From positions 1 through 8,027 of the forward strand of contig CAZXZY010000028.1 in assembly GCA_964645825.1 (NCBI GenBank): DNA of 8,027 nt, read 5' to 3'. Below are positions 1-5,553 of the stretch, piece by piece. The notes under the pieces were generated by a model. It made no database searches. It was not told where the DNA came from and saw only the letters and a program-made list of their open reading frames with translations. Every line of letters begins with the position of its first letter. Positions within the stretch are counted from its first letter, which is position 1. The position numbers were made by a program, and so were the translations under genes. This stretch comes from JABIAL01 sp964645825 (GTDB lineage Bacteria; Patescibacteriota; Patescibacteriia; UBA1558; GWA2-36-10).

Positions 1-3
1 GAA

Positions 4-80
4 TGGTGGGCGCTAAGGGACTCGAACCCCTGACCCTCTCGGTGTAAACGAGATGCTCTAGCCAACTGAGCTAAGCGCCC
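4..80 (-). tRNA. tRNA-Val (anticodon TAC)
   Basis: Read on the minus strand, this is a complete 77-nt cloverleaf with encoded CCA. The acceptor GGGCGCT pairs with AGCGCCC, followed by discriminator A and CCA. The D-arm GCTC/GAGC encloses AGTTGGCTA. The anticodon stem TCTCG/CGAGA holds the loop TTTACAC, so the anticodon is TAC (Val). The T-arm is AGGGG/CCCTT with TTCGAGT. It is the last member in this window of the cluster that follows rplS. All stems are intact, so it is probably functional. Confidence 0.97.
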
Positions 81-100
81 GGATTTAATCTATAATTGAA

Positions 101-177
101 TGGTGGACCCAACAGGAGTCGAACCTGCGACCTCCTCGGTGCAAGCGAGGCGCTCTAGCCAACTGAGCTATGGGCCC
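101..177 (-). tRNA. tRNA-Ala (anticodon TGC)
   Basis: This is a complete 77-nt minus-strand cloverleaf with encoded CCA. The acceptor GGGCCCA pairs with TGGGTCC, with one G-U at the third pair. The D-arm is GCTC/GAGC, the anticodon stem CCTCG/CGAGG and the loop CTTGCAC, giving anticodon TGC. The T-arm is GCAGG/CCTGT with TTCGACT. It lies 20 nt upstream of tRNA-Val and 23 nt downstream of the interrupted leucine tRNA structure, so all are probably processed from one precursor. Confidence 0.97.
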
Positions 178-200
178 TAAAAAAGTGGCGTGTAAATGAG

Positions 201-248
201 TGGTGCGGGTGATCCCGCTCTGCGGGACACCCTTTAGCGAAGTGTTTG
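201..248 (-). pseudogene. 3' end of the interrupted tRNA-Leu-like gene (CACCCGC-ACCA)
   Basis: On the minus strand, directly after the CCA of tRNA-Leu(GAG), there are 37 nt of unassigned sequence. They end in CACCCGC (205-211), then discriminator A and CCA (201-204). CACCCGC is the perfect 7-bp partner of the GCGGGTG that opens the 5' half at 375-381, so the two flank tRNA-Leu(GAG) as one acceptor stem. The 17 nt before it can fold as GTCCC/GGGAT around a 7-nt loop, GCAGAGC. That has T-arm geometry but lacks the conserved TTC of a T-loop, and no normal variable arm can be recognised. It is therefore probably not chargeable as it stands. Confidence 0.65.
207..232 (-). other. Strong GC-rich hairpin next to the nested tRNA
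   Basis: The segment folds as GGGTG/CACCC, one bulged base, then TCCCG/CGGGA, closed by a 5-nt loop: ten Watson-Crick pairs. It is not followed by a U-run on either strand, so it is not a classical terminator. It shares the CACCC that also pairs with the distant GCGGGTG at 375-381. The RNA could therefore fold in two mutually exclusive ways. Confidence 0.6.
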
Positions 249-335
249 TGGTGTCGGAGATGGGATTTGAACCCATACACCTTTTCAGGTACAGACCCCT
301 CAAGTCTGCGTGTCTACCGATTTCACCACTCCGAC
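249..335 (-). tRNA. tRNA-Leu (anticodon GAG), intact, nested inside another tRNA-Leu-like gene
   Basis: This is an 87-nt class II tRNA on the minus strand. The acceptor GTCGGAG/CTCCGAC is perfect and followed by ACCA. The D-stem is GTG/CAC. The anticodon stem CAGAC/GTCTG holds TTGAGGG, so the anticodon is GAG (Leu, CUC/CUU). The long variable arm is ACCT-GAAA-AGGT, and the T-arm is ATGGG/CCCAT with TTCAAAT. Every helix is intact, so this gene should be functional. It is flanked on both sides by pieces of a second leucine tRNA, described in separate entries. Its first 23 or so D-arm bases are repeated exactly in the flanking 5' half. Confidence 0.96.
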
Positions 336-375
336 CTAAGAAAGTTTAAGCTTGCGTGTCTACCGATTTCACCAC
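307..375 (-). repeat. 23-bp direct repeat of tRNA-Leu D-arm (307-329 and 353-375)
   Basis: Two identical 23-base copies lie 46 bp apart. Each covers the D-arm region (bases 7-8 to the start of the anticodon stem) of a leucine tRNA, one in tRNA-Leu(GAG) and one in the interrupted outer gene. It reflects paralogy of two leucine tRNAs or a partial duplication, and is a substrate for homologous deletion. Confidence 0.85.
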
Positions 376-381
376 ACCCGC
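341..381 (-). pseudogene. 5' half of an interrupted tRNA-Leu(UAA)-like gene
   Basis: On the minus strand this begins 5 nt after the rplS stop and reads GCGGGTG, TG, D-stem GTG/CAC with the leucine-type D-loop, then GCAAG, loop CTTAAAC and TTT. The loop places TAA at the anticodon (plus-strand 346-348). Relative to the neighbouring tRNA-Leu(GAG), one base is missing around position 26/27. The 3' side of the anticodon stem (TTTCT) pairs poorly with GCAAG. The sequence then runs into the complete tRNA-Leu(GAG), beginning at 335. The matching acceptor strand is found 3' of that tRNA at 205-211. Either this is a decayed gene broken by insertion or recombination, or it is one half of an unusual split tRNA; decay is more likely. 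Confidence 0.75.
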
Positions 382-386
382 TAAAA

Positions 387-737
387 TTATAATTTTACTT
401 CTTTCAATTTTTTCTTACTAGCTCGTAAGAAACCCAATTTAGCACGACGGACCGTAGCTTGTTTAACAGCTTCGATTTTAGTGATGATGGGTGACTGTAA
501 AGGAAATATTTTTTCAACACCAACGCCATTAGAAATTTTACGGACAGTAATGGTGGCGCCTATTTCTTTATTGTGTTTACGAGCCAAAACAATACCTTCA
601 AAAACCTGAATTCTTTCTTTTTCAACACCTTTGGCGTTTTTTTCAGTGATTTTTTCATGAACCTTAACGGTCATGCCAGGCTTGATATCGGCACTTTTTT
701 CGTCTGTTTTTTCAGTGATTTTTTTCTCTTCGGACAT
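387..737 (-). CDS. rplS: 50S ribosomal protein bL19
   Basis: bL19 sits at the 30S-50S interface of the ribosome. The 116-residue product has the family core from about residue 20: KPGMTVKVHEKI, then ERIQVFEGIVLARK, TVRKISNGVGVEKIFPLQSP and the C-terminal KVRRAKLGFLR-like end (here TVRRAKLGFLR). The length is typical. The usual N-terminal helix is replaced by a Lys/Glu/Thr-rich stretch (residues 4-16), and the loop before ERIQ is longer than usual (TEKNAKGVEK). The ATG at 735-737 is preceded by AGGA with a 5-nt gap, which supports this start. It is the first gene after a strong promoter at 783-811. Its stop lies 5 nt before the interrupted tRNA-Leu, so it heads an rplS-tRNA operon. Confidence 0.97.
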   Translation of the reverse strand: MSEEKKITEKTDEKSADIKPGMTVKVHEKITEKNAKGVEKERIQVFEGIVLARKHNKEIGATITVRKISNGVGVEKIFPLQSPIITKIEAVKQATVRRAKLGFLRASKKKLKEVKL

Positions 738-782
738 ATTTTTCCTAAATTTAAGGTAATTTAGCTTATTTAATACTTGTCT

Positions 783-811
783 ATTTTAGTCGAAATCGTC
801 TTTTTTGTCAA
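783..811 (-). promoter_or_regulatory. Sigma70-type promoter for rplS and the tRNA cluster
   Basis: On the minus strand there is a perfect -35 TTGACA (806-811), a 17-nt spacer and -10 TAAAAT (783-788). Transcription would start near 776, about 38 nt before the rplS start codon. It lies in the 86-nt gap between cmk and rplS. Confidence 0.8.
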
Positions 812-823
812 CCCTAGACTGGG

Positions 824-1399
824 CTATTTACTAATAAAATCGACTATTTTTTGAACAGCTTCTTGAGCGCTAATATCGCTAGTATCCACTATTAAGTCAT
901 ATTGTGATTCATCAGTGTGATCTAATTGGTAGTATTTTTGATAGCGCACTCGATCATTTTTTTGCCTTTCTTTGAGCTGTATCTGCATGTTTTCGATTGA
1001 ATCAGGTACATGTTCATTGCGAATGCCCCGTTCTTTATCATTTTGTATTTGCTTCCAAATTCTCTTAGCTCCTTCTGCAAAGCTTACTTTAATATAGATT
1101 TTTATCGATTCCGGCAAAAAATGAAATTGAGTTCGACCCTCAACTATAACACTTGTTTTTTTAAAGGCTTCCCTTGCTTGAGCAGCCGCTTTCTTGTCTA
1201 TTTCTACATCTGTTTCTGGATGCTCAAGCGCGTATTGATTAAGTTCTTCGATGGTCATTTCTTTCTGACGAGCGAGCTCTCTTCTAATTCCGCCAACATA
1301 AATTCTGTGAGCTTTTAATTTTTCGCTCAAAATTTTGGCGATAGTACTTTTACCACTTCCGGGTGTACCAGAGATGGTAAGTAATAATTTTTTGTCCAT
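824..1399 (-). CDS. cmk: Cytidylate kinase, archaeal-type/AAA family
   Basis: The predicted product phosphorylates CMP/dCMP with ATP in the cytoplasm for pyrimidine nucleotide recycling. At 191 residues it matches the short archaeal-type cytidylate kinase family rather than the longer classical bacterial Cmk. The P-loop GTPGSGKS is at residues 11-18. IRRELA (38-43) corresponds to the GDIFRELA-type motif, EELNQYALEHPETDVEID is at 51-68, the substrate-site VIVEGR is at 84-89, and the C-terminal YDLIVDTSDIS at 167-177 is typical. The residue usually Asp in the GD-I-FR motif appears as Gly (GGIRR, 36-40), so nucleotide preference could differ. The ATG overlaps the stop of the upstream pseudouridine synthase gene as TAATG, which suggests translational coupling. 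A shikimate- or adenylate-type NMP kinase is less likely. Confidence 0.8.
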   Translation of the reverse strand: MDKKLLLTISGTPGSGKSTIAKILSEKLKAHRIYVGGIRRELARQKEMTIEELNQYALEHPETDVEIDKKAAAQAREAFKKTSVIVEGRTQFHFLPESIKIYIKVSFAEGAKRIWKQIQNDKERGIRNEHVPDSIENMQIQLKERQKNDRVRYQKYYQLDHTDESQYDLIVDTSDISAQEAVQKIVDFISK

Positions 1400-2316
1400 T
1401 ATTTTATAGTGTTTAAAAATTCTTGCAGACTTTTTGGAGGATCAGATTTGAATGTTTGCAAATTATTTTCTTGATCTTTAAAAGCTAAATAGTGCGCATG
1501 TAAAAAAATTCTGAGATCATCAACAATTTTTTTCTTTTTACGAATATTTTTGGTGCGATAGAGTGTATCACCAACGATAGAGTGGCCAATGCTATATAAG
1601 TGAGCTCTAATTTGGTGAGTGCGCCCAGTCTTAATTTGTACTTTAATCAAAGTATAATTAATAAATTTTTTTTCTATTTTGTAAGTAGTGATTGCAGTCT
1701 TGCCAGCTTTCAAAACTCTTTGTACTTTCATCAAGCCAGTATCTCGATCCCTTTCTATTGGCGCATTAATTTCACCTTCACTTTCTCTCATAGCACCATG
1801 CACCAGGGCTAAATATTCTTTTTTAATAGTTCGTTCTTGAAATTGTTTTTTTAGGTGATCAAAAGATGGATTATTTAAAGCAATAACCATCAAGCCAGAA
1901 ACATCTTTGTCCAAGCGATGGACAATGCCGGGACGCATTGGTTCGTCACCAATTTTTTCGATGCCAGGAAAATTATCACGTAACCAATCAGCTAGTGTGT
2001 CAGTCTCTAATTTTTCAGTTGGGTGAACTAACAGTCTAGCCGGTTTTTCTATTATTAAGTAATCCTCAGTTTGAGTAACAATGCTTGGCTGTAATTTTTT
2101 TGGTATTTCCTGTTTTACAACCCTTGTTTTATTTTTAGAAATTTTTACTACGTCATCTTTTTTTAACCAACGATGAACAGAGCATTCTTGGTCATTGACC
2201 GATACTTGTCCTGATAAGATTATTTTTTTGAGCTGACTACGAGTTTGTTCAGGTAGGCTGTCAGTCAAAAATTTATCTAGTCTAATTTTTTGATCCTCTT
2301 TATATTTGAATTCCAT
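1399..2316 (-). CDS. rluD: RluA/RluD-family 23S rRNA pseudouridine synthase
   Basis: The enzyme isomerises uridine to pseudouridine in RNA, probably 23S rRNA. The 305-residue product has an N-terminal S4 RNA-binding domain (about residues 11-60). The RluA catalytic domain follows, with IIEKPARLLVHPT at 88-100 and signature HRLDKDVSGL at 133-142, where D136 is the predicted nucleophile. GRTHQIRAHL is at 231-240 and the family's SIGHSIVGDTLY is at 242-253. The presence of an S4 domain and the overall length favour RluD over RluA, but target uridines cannot be told from sequence. The ATG at 2314-2316 is preceded by AAGG at a short 2-nt gap. It begins only 14 nt after the U-run of a terminator-like hairpin behind tRNA-Arg, and its end overlaps cmk by one base. 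Confidence 0.92.
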   Translation of the reverse strand: MEFKYKEDQKIRLDKFLTDSLPEQTRSQLKKIILSGQVSVNDQECSVHRWLKKDDVVKISKNKTRVVKQEIPKKLQPSIVTQTEDYLIIEKPARLLVHPTEKLETDTLADWLRDNFPGIEKIGDEPMRPGIVHRLDKDVSGLMVIALNNPSFDHLKKQFQERTIKKEYLALVHGAMRESEGEINAPIERDRDTGLMKVQRVLKAGKTAITTYKIEKKFINYTLIKVQIKTGRTHQIRAHLYSIGHSIVGDTLYRTKNIRKKKKIVDDLRIFLHAHYLAFKDQENNLQTFKSDPPKSLQEFLNTIK

Positions 2317-2330
2317 AGCCTTAATTTAGC

Positions 2331-2356
2331 AAAAAAACAGCCTAATTACAAGCTGT
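2331..2356 (-). terminator. Rho-independent terminator after tRNA-Arg
   Basis: On the minus strand ACAGCTT pairs with AGGCTGT (7 bp, one T-G) around a 6-nt loop, followed by a run of T (plus-strand A at 2331-2336). It sits 5 nt behind the CCA of tRNA-Arg and 14 nt before the rluD start codon, so it would end the tRNA transcript or attenuate read-through into rluD-cmk. Confidence 0.7.
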
Positions 2357-2360
2357 AAAG

Positions 2361-2436
2361 TGGTGCACCCGGCAGGAGTCGAACCTACAGCCCCTTGGTC
2401 CGAAGCCAAGTGCTCTATCCATTGAGCTACGGGTGC
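2361..2436 (-). tRNA. tRNA-Arg (anticodon TCG)
   Basis: This is a complete 76-nt minus-strand cloverleaf with encoded CCA. The acceptor is GCACCCG/CGGGTGC and the D-arm GCTC/GAGC. The anticodon stem CTTGG/CCAAG holds CTTCGGA, so the anticodon is TCG (Arg, CGN). The T-arm is GTAGG/CCTGC with TTCGACT. It lies between the CNBD-GAF gene and rluD and has its own terminator. Confidence 0.97.
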
Positions 2437-2447
2437 ATGGGGATTAG

Positions 2448-2474
2448 ATTATCAGAAAAGTGTATAAAAATCAA
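2448..2474 (-). promoter_or_regulatory. Possible tRNA-Arg promoter
   Basis: On the minus strand, TTGATT (2469-2474) and GATAAT (2448-2453) are separated by only 15 nt. Transcription from it would start about 5 nt before the tRNA. The -35 overlaps the stop codon of the upstream gene. The spacing is short and the call is weak; read-through from pilT is the alternative. Confidence 0.3.
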
Positions 2475-3430
2475 TTACTATAAAATGGATCGATATAAAC
2501 CCGCTTTAGGTCTTCAGCTGAGGCCTGTAAGGTGAGTAGGCGTTGTTCTTCTAGAGCTGGAGCGATTTGAGTAGCGATGGCACCTAATAATATTTGGTTA
2601 TTCATGCTGAAACCTCGGCCATTACTTTTATCTCCTAAAATAATAAAACCGATCGCTTTTTTACCAAGAGTAATAGGGGAGACGATTAATGCATTAGCAG
2701 TATAAGGCAAATTTATATATTCTTTTGTCCAATCATCACGGTGGAAAATTTTGGTACTTGGTTCTTTGTATAATTTTCCTAGAAGTGGATCCTTGTTGAT
2801 ATCAATATAAGTGTTAGCTGGCAGATTTTTATAGCCAACGCTATGTTGGACAATTAGTTTTTGGCTAGTTTGAGAAACAGTGAGAAACAAGGCCTTGTTG
2901 GTTGGGATGACTCTATTAATTACCTCGACAATGTGTTGGCTAATTTCTAGCAAATTGTCATACAAAGCAATAATTTTACCGCCAGCAAATAAAGTAACTA
3001 ATTTGTTATTGGCATGGTCTAAGCGTTTTTTTAAATCAGTGCCGATATTATGATAAATTTTTTGGGCAATCACTGGTTGAGTTTTTAAGATTTTGTACCA
3101 GTTGTAAACAGATAATTCTAAGGTAGTAAGGCGAGGGCTAGCTACTTCTAAAGTGTGATTATGTTTGCTGCCTTTTTCCAAAAAAGCCATTTCTCCCAAA
3201 AAGTCACCATCTTTAAACAGGGCGATTGTTTCTTGATGGTCAGCAACATCAGTTTTGAGTTGCACCAAACCATTTTTAATAATAATGACCTTGTCTCGAA
3301 TAGTATCTTTTTTGAAAATCAAATCTCCGTTAGAATAATTTTTTTCCAATAAAAAACCGGCCACAACCTTGATCTCCATCTTAGTTAGATTTTTTAAGAG
3401 GGGAGTTTTTTCTAAGTCAAAGCCGTTCAT
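2471..3430 (-). CDS. Cyclic-nucleotide-binding-like (CRP-type) plus GAF-domain sensor protein
   Basis: This is a 319-residue cytoplasmic protein with no membrane segment and no helix-turn-helix that I can see. Residues about 8-130 form a CRP/cNMP-binding beta-roll: GDLIFKKDTIRDKVIIIKNG, then GDFLGEMAFLEKG at 75-87. The phosphate-binding cassette keeps GE (79-80) but lacks the Arg that contacts the cyclic phosphate (HNHTLEV, 90-96), so binding of cAMP or cGMP is doubtful. Residues about 150-300 resemble a GAF domain, with NALIVSPITLGKKAIGFIILGDK at its core. With no output domain it probably acts through protein contacts. Its ATG is 2 nt after the pilT stop, so co-translation and a role in controlling pilus retraction are reasonable inferences, not shown. 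Confidence 0.8.
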   Translation of the reverse strand: MNGFDLEKTPLLKNLTKMEIKVVAGFLLEKNYSNGDLIFKKDTIRDKVIIIKNGLVQLKTDVADHQETIALFKDGDFLGEMAFLEKGSKHNHTLEVASPRLTTLELSVYNWYKILKTQPVIAQKIYHNIGTDLKKRLDHANNKLVTLFAGGKIIALYDNLLEISQHIVEVINRVIPTNKALFLTVSQTSQKLIVQHSVGYKNLPANTYIDINKDPLLGKLYKEPSTKIFHRDDWTKEYINLPYTANALIVSPITLGKKAIGFIILGDKSNGRGFSMNNQILLGAIATQIAPALEEQRLLTLQASAEDLKRVYIDPFYSN

Positions 3431-3432
3431 GG

Positions 3433-4467
3433 TTATTTTTGAGTACTTGTAAGATGAGCCATGGCAATCGGCTCTTCAATCAGATTATTTTTGAGTAATT
3501 CATTAATATTTTGATCCATAGAAAACATGCCAACATCAGCTGAAGTTTGAATAACGGTTTTGATCTGTGGGATTTTGTTTTCACGTATAATATTAGCAAC
3601 TGCTGGAGTGTTGATCAATATTTCACGGGCAGCTATTCGACCACCGCCAGCCTTTGGTAATAATCTTTGGGAAATAACGCCGCTTAATGACATAGATAAT
3701 TGTAAACGCACCTGAGCTTGTTGGTGTGGTGGAAAAACATCAATAATACGATCGATGGTTTGAGCAGCATTGTGAGTATGCAGAGTAGCCAAGACTAGGT
3801 GACCAGTTTCAGCCAAAGTAATAGTAGCACCAATAGTTTCCAGATCACGCATCTCACCAACCATAATTACGTTTGGATCTTGTCTTAGGACATGTTTCAA
3901 GGCGTTGCCAAAAGTAGTCATGTCAGTACCCAATTGTCTTTGTTTGATGATGCTTTTTTCAGGTTTAAAAATATATTCTATCGGATCTTCTAGAGTGATA
4001 ATATTGGCAAAACGGATTTTATTGATACGTTCAACTAAAGCAGCTAGAGTAGTAGATTTACCACAACCAGTAGGTCCAGTGATCAAAATCAAACCTTGTT
4101 GTTTTTCTATCAAGCGATGGACAACTGGCGGTAGGCCGAGATCTTCCATGCTAGGAATAGTAGAGGAAATAACACGAGCAACCATGCCGACATTGTCTTT
4201 TTCCCAATGTAGGTTAACTCGATAGCGAGAATAGCCAGTGATTTCATAAGAAATATCGAGTTCTTTTTCTTCAACAAATTTAGCTTTTTGTTTTTCAGTG
4301 ATGATGCTAAAAATTAATTTTTCGGCTTCAGCTCGGCTGACATTTTCTGTATTTGGAATATTTCTTAGTTCGCCATCAATACGCACTATCGGAGGTTTGC
4401 CGACAATGATATGTAGATCAGAAGCTTTACTTTTTGTGGCGATTTTAAATAAATCGTTGATGTTCAT
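3433..4467 (-). CDS. pilT: Type IV pilus retraction ATPase PilT
   Basis: This hexameric ATPase at the inner face of the membrane powers pilus retraction for twitching, DNA uptake or surface contact. The 344-residue length is normal. The N-terminal domain starts with the family-typical INDLFKIATKSKASDLHI. Walker A GPTGCGKST is at 131-139, the Asp box ITLEDPIEY at 157-165, Walker B VIMVGEMRD at 200-208 and the His box HLVLATLHTHNA at 223-234. VANIIRENK at 290-298 corresponds to the AIRNLIRE motif characteristic of PilT rather than PilB. No Shine-Dalgarno site precedes the ATG, only a very A-rich leader. A promoter lies at 4500-4508. The gene for the CNBD-GAF protein follows after 2 nt. The other pilus genes are not in this window. 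Confidence 0.95.
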   Translation of the reverse strand: MNINDLFKIATKSKASDLHIIVGKPPIVRIDGELRNIPNTENVSRAEAEKLIFSIITEKQKAKFVEEKELDISYEITGYSRYRVNLHWEKDNVGMVARVISSTIPSMEDLGLPPVVHRLIEKQQGLILITGPTGCGKSTTLAALVERINKIRFANIITLEDPIEYIFKPEKSIIKQRQLGTDMTTFGNALKHVLRQDPNVIMVGEMRDLETIGATITLAETGHLVLATLHTHNAAQTIDRIIDVFPPHQQAQVRLQLSMSLSGVISQRLLPKAGGGRIAAREILINTPAVANIIRENKIPQIKTVIQTSADVGMFSMDQNINELLKNNLIEEPIAMAHLTSTQK

Positions 4468-4499
4468 TTTTTTTATTTTCTTTTTTTAAACTTAGCTTT

Positions 4500-4508
4500 A
4501 TTATAACA
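4500..4508 (-). promoter_or_regulatory. Extended -10 promoter for pilT
   Basis: The minus strand shows TG-T-TATAAT, a perfect -10 (4500-4505) with the TGn extension (4507-4508). No good -35 is present; T-rich sequence from the preceding terminator occupies that position. Transcription would start near 4493, giving a leader of about 25 nt that is purine-rich and has no Shine-Dalgarno site. Confidence 0.65.
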
Positions 4509-4523
4509 TATTTTGTTGATAAC

Positions 4524-4552
4524 AAAAAACCATTTTGTTCAAAACAAAATGG
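4524..4552 (-). terminator. Rho-independent terminator of the cobO operon
   Basis: On the minus strand CCATTTTGTT pairs perfectly with AACAAAATGG (10 bp, 3-nt loop) and is followed by six T. It lies 24 nt past the stop of the DUF6580-like gene and directly before the pilT promoter, so it separates the two operons. Confidence 0.88.
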
Positions 4553-4576
4553 AAATTATTGAGTATTTTGATTAGA

Positions 4577-5104
4577 TTATTTACTGGTAATGATCTTTTT
4601 TTGTTGGATAGCAGTTTGTGCCACTTCATAAGTACCAACAAGTAAACCAGTGTATAACAGGTTGCTTAAGATAGTCTGTTTGAAGAAAGGAATAGCCATA
4701 GCATAGCTTAACATTAAGCCAGACAGGTCATGAGCATACCAATTGCCAAAATACCAGACAGCAAAATTAGTGATTAGAAAGAAAAATAATCCAGATCCTA
4801 AGGCAGCGGTCACAGTGTTAGGGATACTTTTGTATTTTTTGACCCACATACCCAAAAATAATATGGCAGCTAGTGAACCATAGACTGACAGCATGATACC
4901 AAGATGATAGAAACCAATAAAAAAGTCAGATACCAATAAAGCAATAAAAGGTAATATTAAATATTTAGTATCTTTAGCATAAATTGCGGAAAATAAAATG
5001 ACGGCTGCTAAAGGAGAGAAATTTGGTACATGAGGAATTAAGCGAGCCGCAATAACGATGGCACTCAAGATAAGAATAAGAATAAAGTTTTGTCTGTTAT
5101 TCAT
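4577..5104 (-). CDS. DUF6580-like integral membrane protein, putative substrate-specific transporter
   Basis: This is a 175-residue, very hydrophobic protein with about five or six membrane segments: roughly 6-24, 30-45, 48-66, 70-88, 97-119 and 135-160. Its signature RLIPHVPNFSPLAAVILFSA (21-40), LLVSDFFIGFYH (56-67), FFLITNFAVWYFGNWYAHDLSG (near 108-129) and AIPFFKQTILSNLLY match my recollection of the DUF6580 family, thought to be ECF-S-like transport proteins. No energising ATPase or T component is nearby. It is the last gene of the operon with the DUF4430 protein (6-nt gap) and the corrinoid adenosyltransferase, so cobalamin or a cobamide is the best guess for its substrate. No Shine-Dalgarno site precedes the ATG. 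Confidence 0.72.
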   Translation of the reverse strand: MNNRQNFILILILSAIVIAARLIPHVPNFSPLAAVILFSAIYAKDTKYLILPFIALLVSDFFIGFYHLGIMLSVYGSLAAILFLGMWVKKYKSIPNTVTAALGSGLFFFLITNFAVWYFGNWYAHDLSGLMLSYAMAIPFFKQTILSNLLYTGLLVGTYEVAQTAIQQKKIITSK

Positions 5105-5110
5105 TGTGTT

Positions 5111-5542
5111 TTAAAATTCTGATTTATCGAATATCCATTTAATATTGTCATTTTTTTGTGGGAAATAATTATCGACTGAAACCATTGGCATGGCTTCATT
5201 TATATAATATTGCCAATATTTTTGATTTTGGCCATTTTTTAGATCTTTGATCTGAGTAATCAAAATACCCAAATCATCATAATCTTCACTATCAATTTCC
5301 CAGCCTTGTTGAGCGGCTAAATTTTCAGTAACAGTCAATAAATTTTCAGCTTTTTCAACAGAGTAAGGATATTGTAGCGAAATAGAGCCTTGCTTGTCAA
5401 ATATAAATTCTATATTCAAATCATAATTGGCAGTATCTTCAAAATGAGGGGCAGAAGCAGTTTTAGCTTGCCATAATATGGTAACAACAAGCGCTGCTAG
5501 AATTAGTAAGGTATAGGATAGGATTTTTGTAATTTTAGGCAT
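5111..5542 (-). CDS. Membrane-anchored DUF4430 (transcobalamin-like) protein
   Basis: The 143-residue product has one N-terminal hydrophobic segment (about 8-24) after a short basic start, with no lipobox Cys seen. It is probably exported and anchored by an uncleaved signal. The rest (about 42-143) fits DUF4430, the domain related to the C-terminal beta-domain of transcobalamin and intrinsic factor. LGILITQIKDLKN (91-103) parallels the family's WGPYITSINGL. KYWQYYINEAMP (108-119) parallels YWQ-like strands, and the protein ends in NIKWIF. The domain is not exclusive to B12 binding, but placement 11 nt behind a corrinoid adenosyltransferase and just before a transporter-like gene supports corrinoid capture at the cell surface. 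It is low-GC, with no Shine-Dalgarno site. Confidence 0.7.
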   Translation of the reverse strand: MPKITKILSYTLLILAALVVTILWQAKTASAPHFEDTANYDLNIEFIFDKQGSISLQYPYSVEKAENLLTVTENLAAQQGWEIDSEDYDDLGILITQIKDLKNGQNQKYWQYYINEAMPMVSVDNYFPQKNDNIKWIFDKSEF

Positions 5543-5553
5543 ATTTTAATAAT

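Noticed and set aside
207..232. Rho-independent terminator of the rplS operon
   Set aside because: The hairpin is strong but has no T-run on either side, and two further tRNAs of the same cluster follow.
85..303. 72-codon minus-strand open frame over the tRNA cluster
   Set aside because: It lies across tRNA-Ala and tRNA-Leu; the PIAQLARAP-type peptide is a well-known false translation of tRNA genes.
236..344. Group I or other self-splicing intron in the outer tRNA-Leu
   Set aside because: The intervening stretch is too short for a group I intron and is almost entirely a complete tRNA-Leu(GAG).
573..764. Plus-strand open frame opposite rplS
   Set aside because: Antisense shadow of bL19; the peptide is Phe-rich low complexity with no start signal.
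821..835. Hairpin at the cmk stop as a terminator
   Set aside because: Only three G-C pairs (CCC/GGG) form, and the T-run position is taken by the rplS promoter.
3905..4225. Plus-strand open frame of 106 codons opposite pilT
   Set aside because: Antisense shadow of the conserved PilT ATPase core; no Shine-Dalgarno site or family resemblance.
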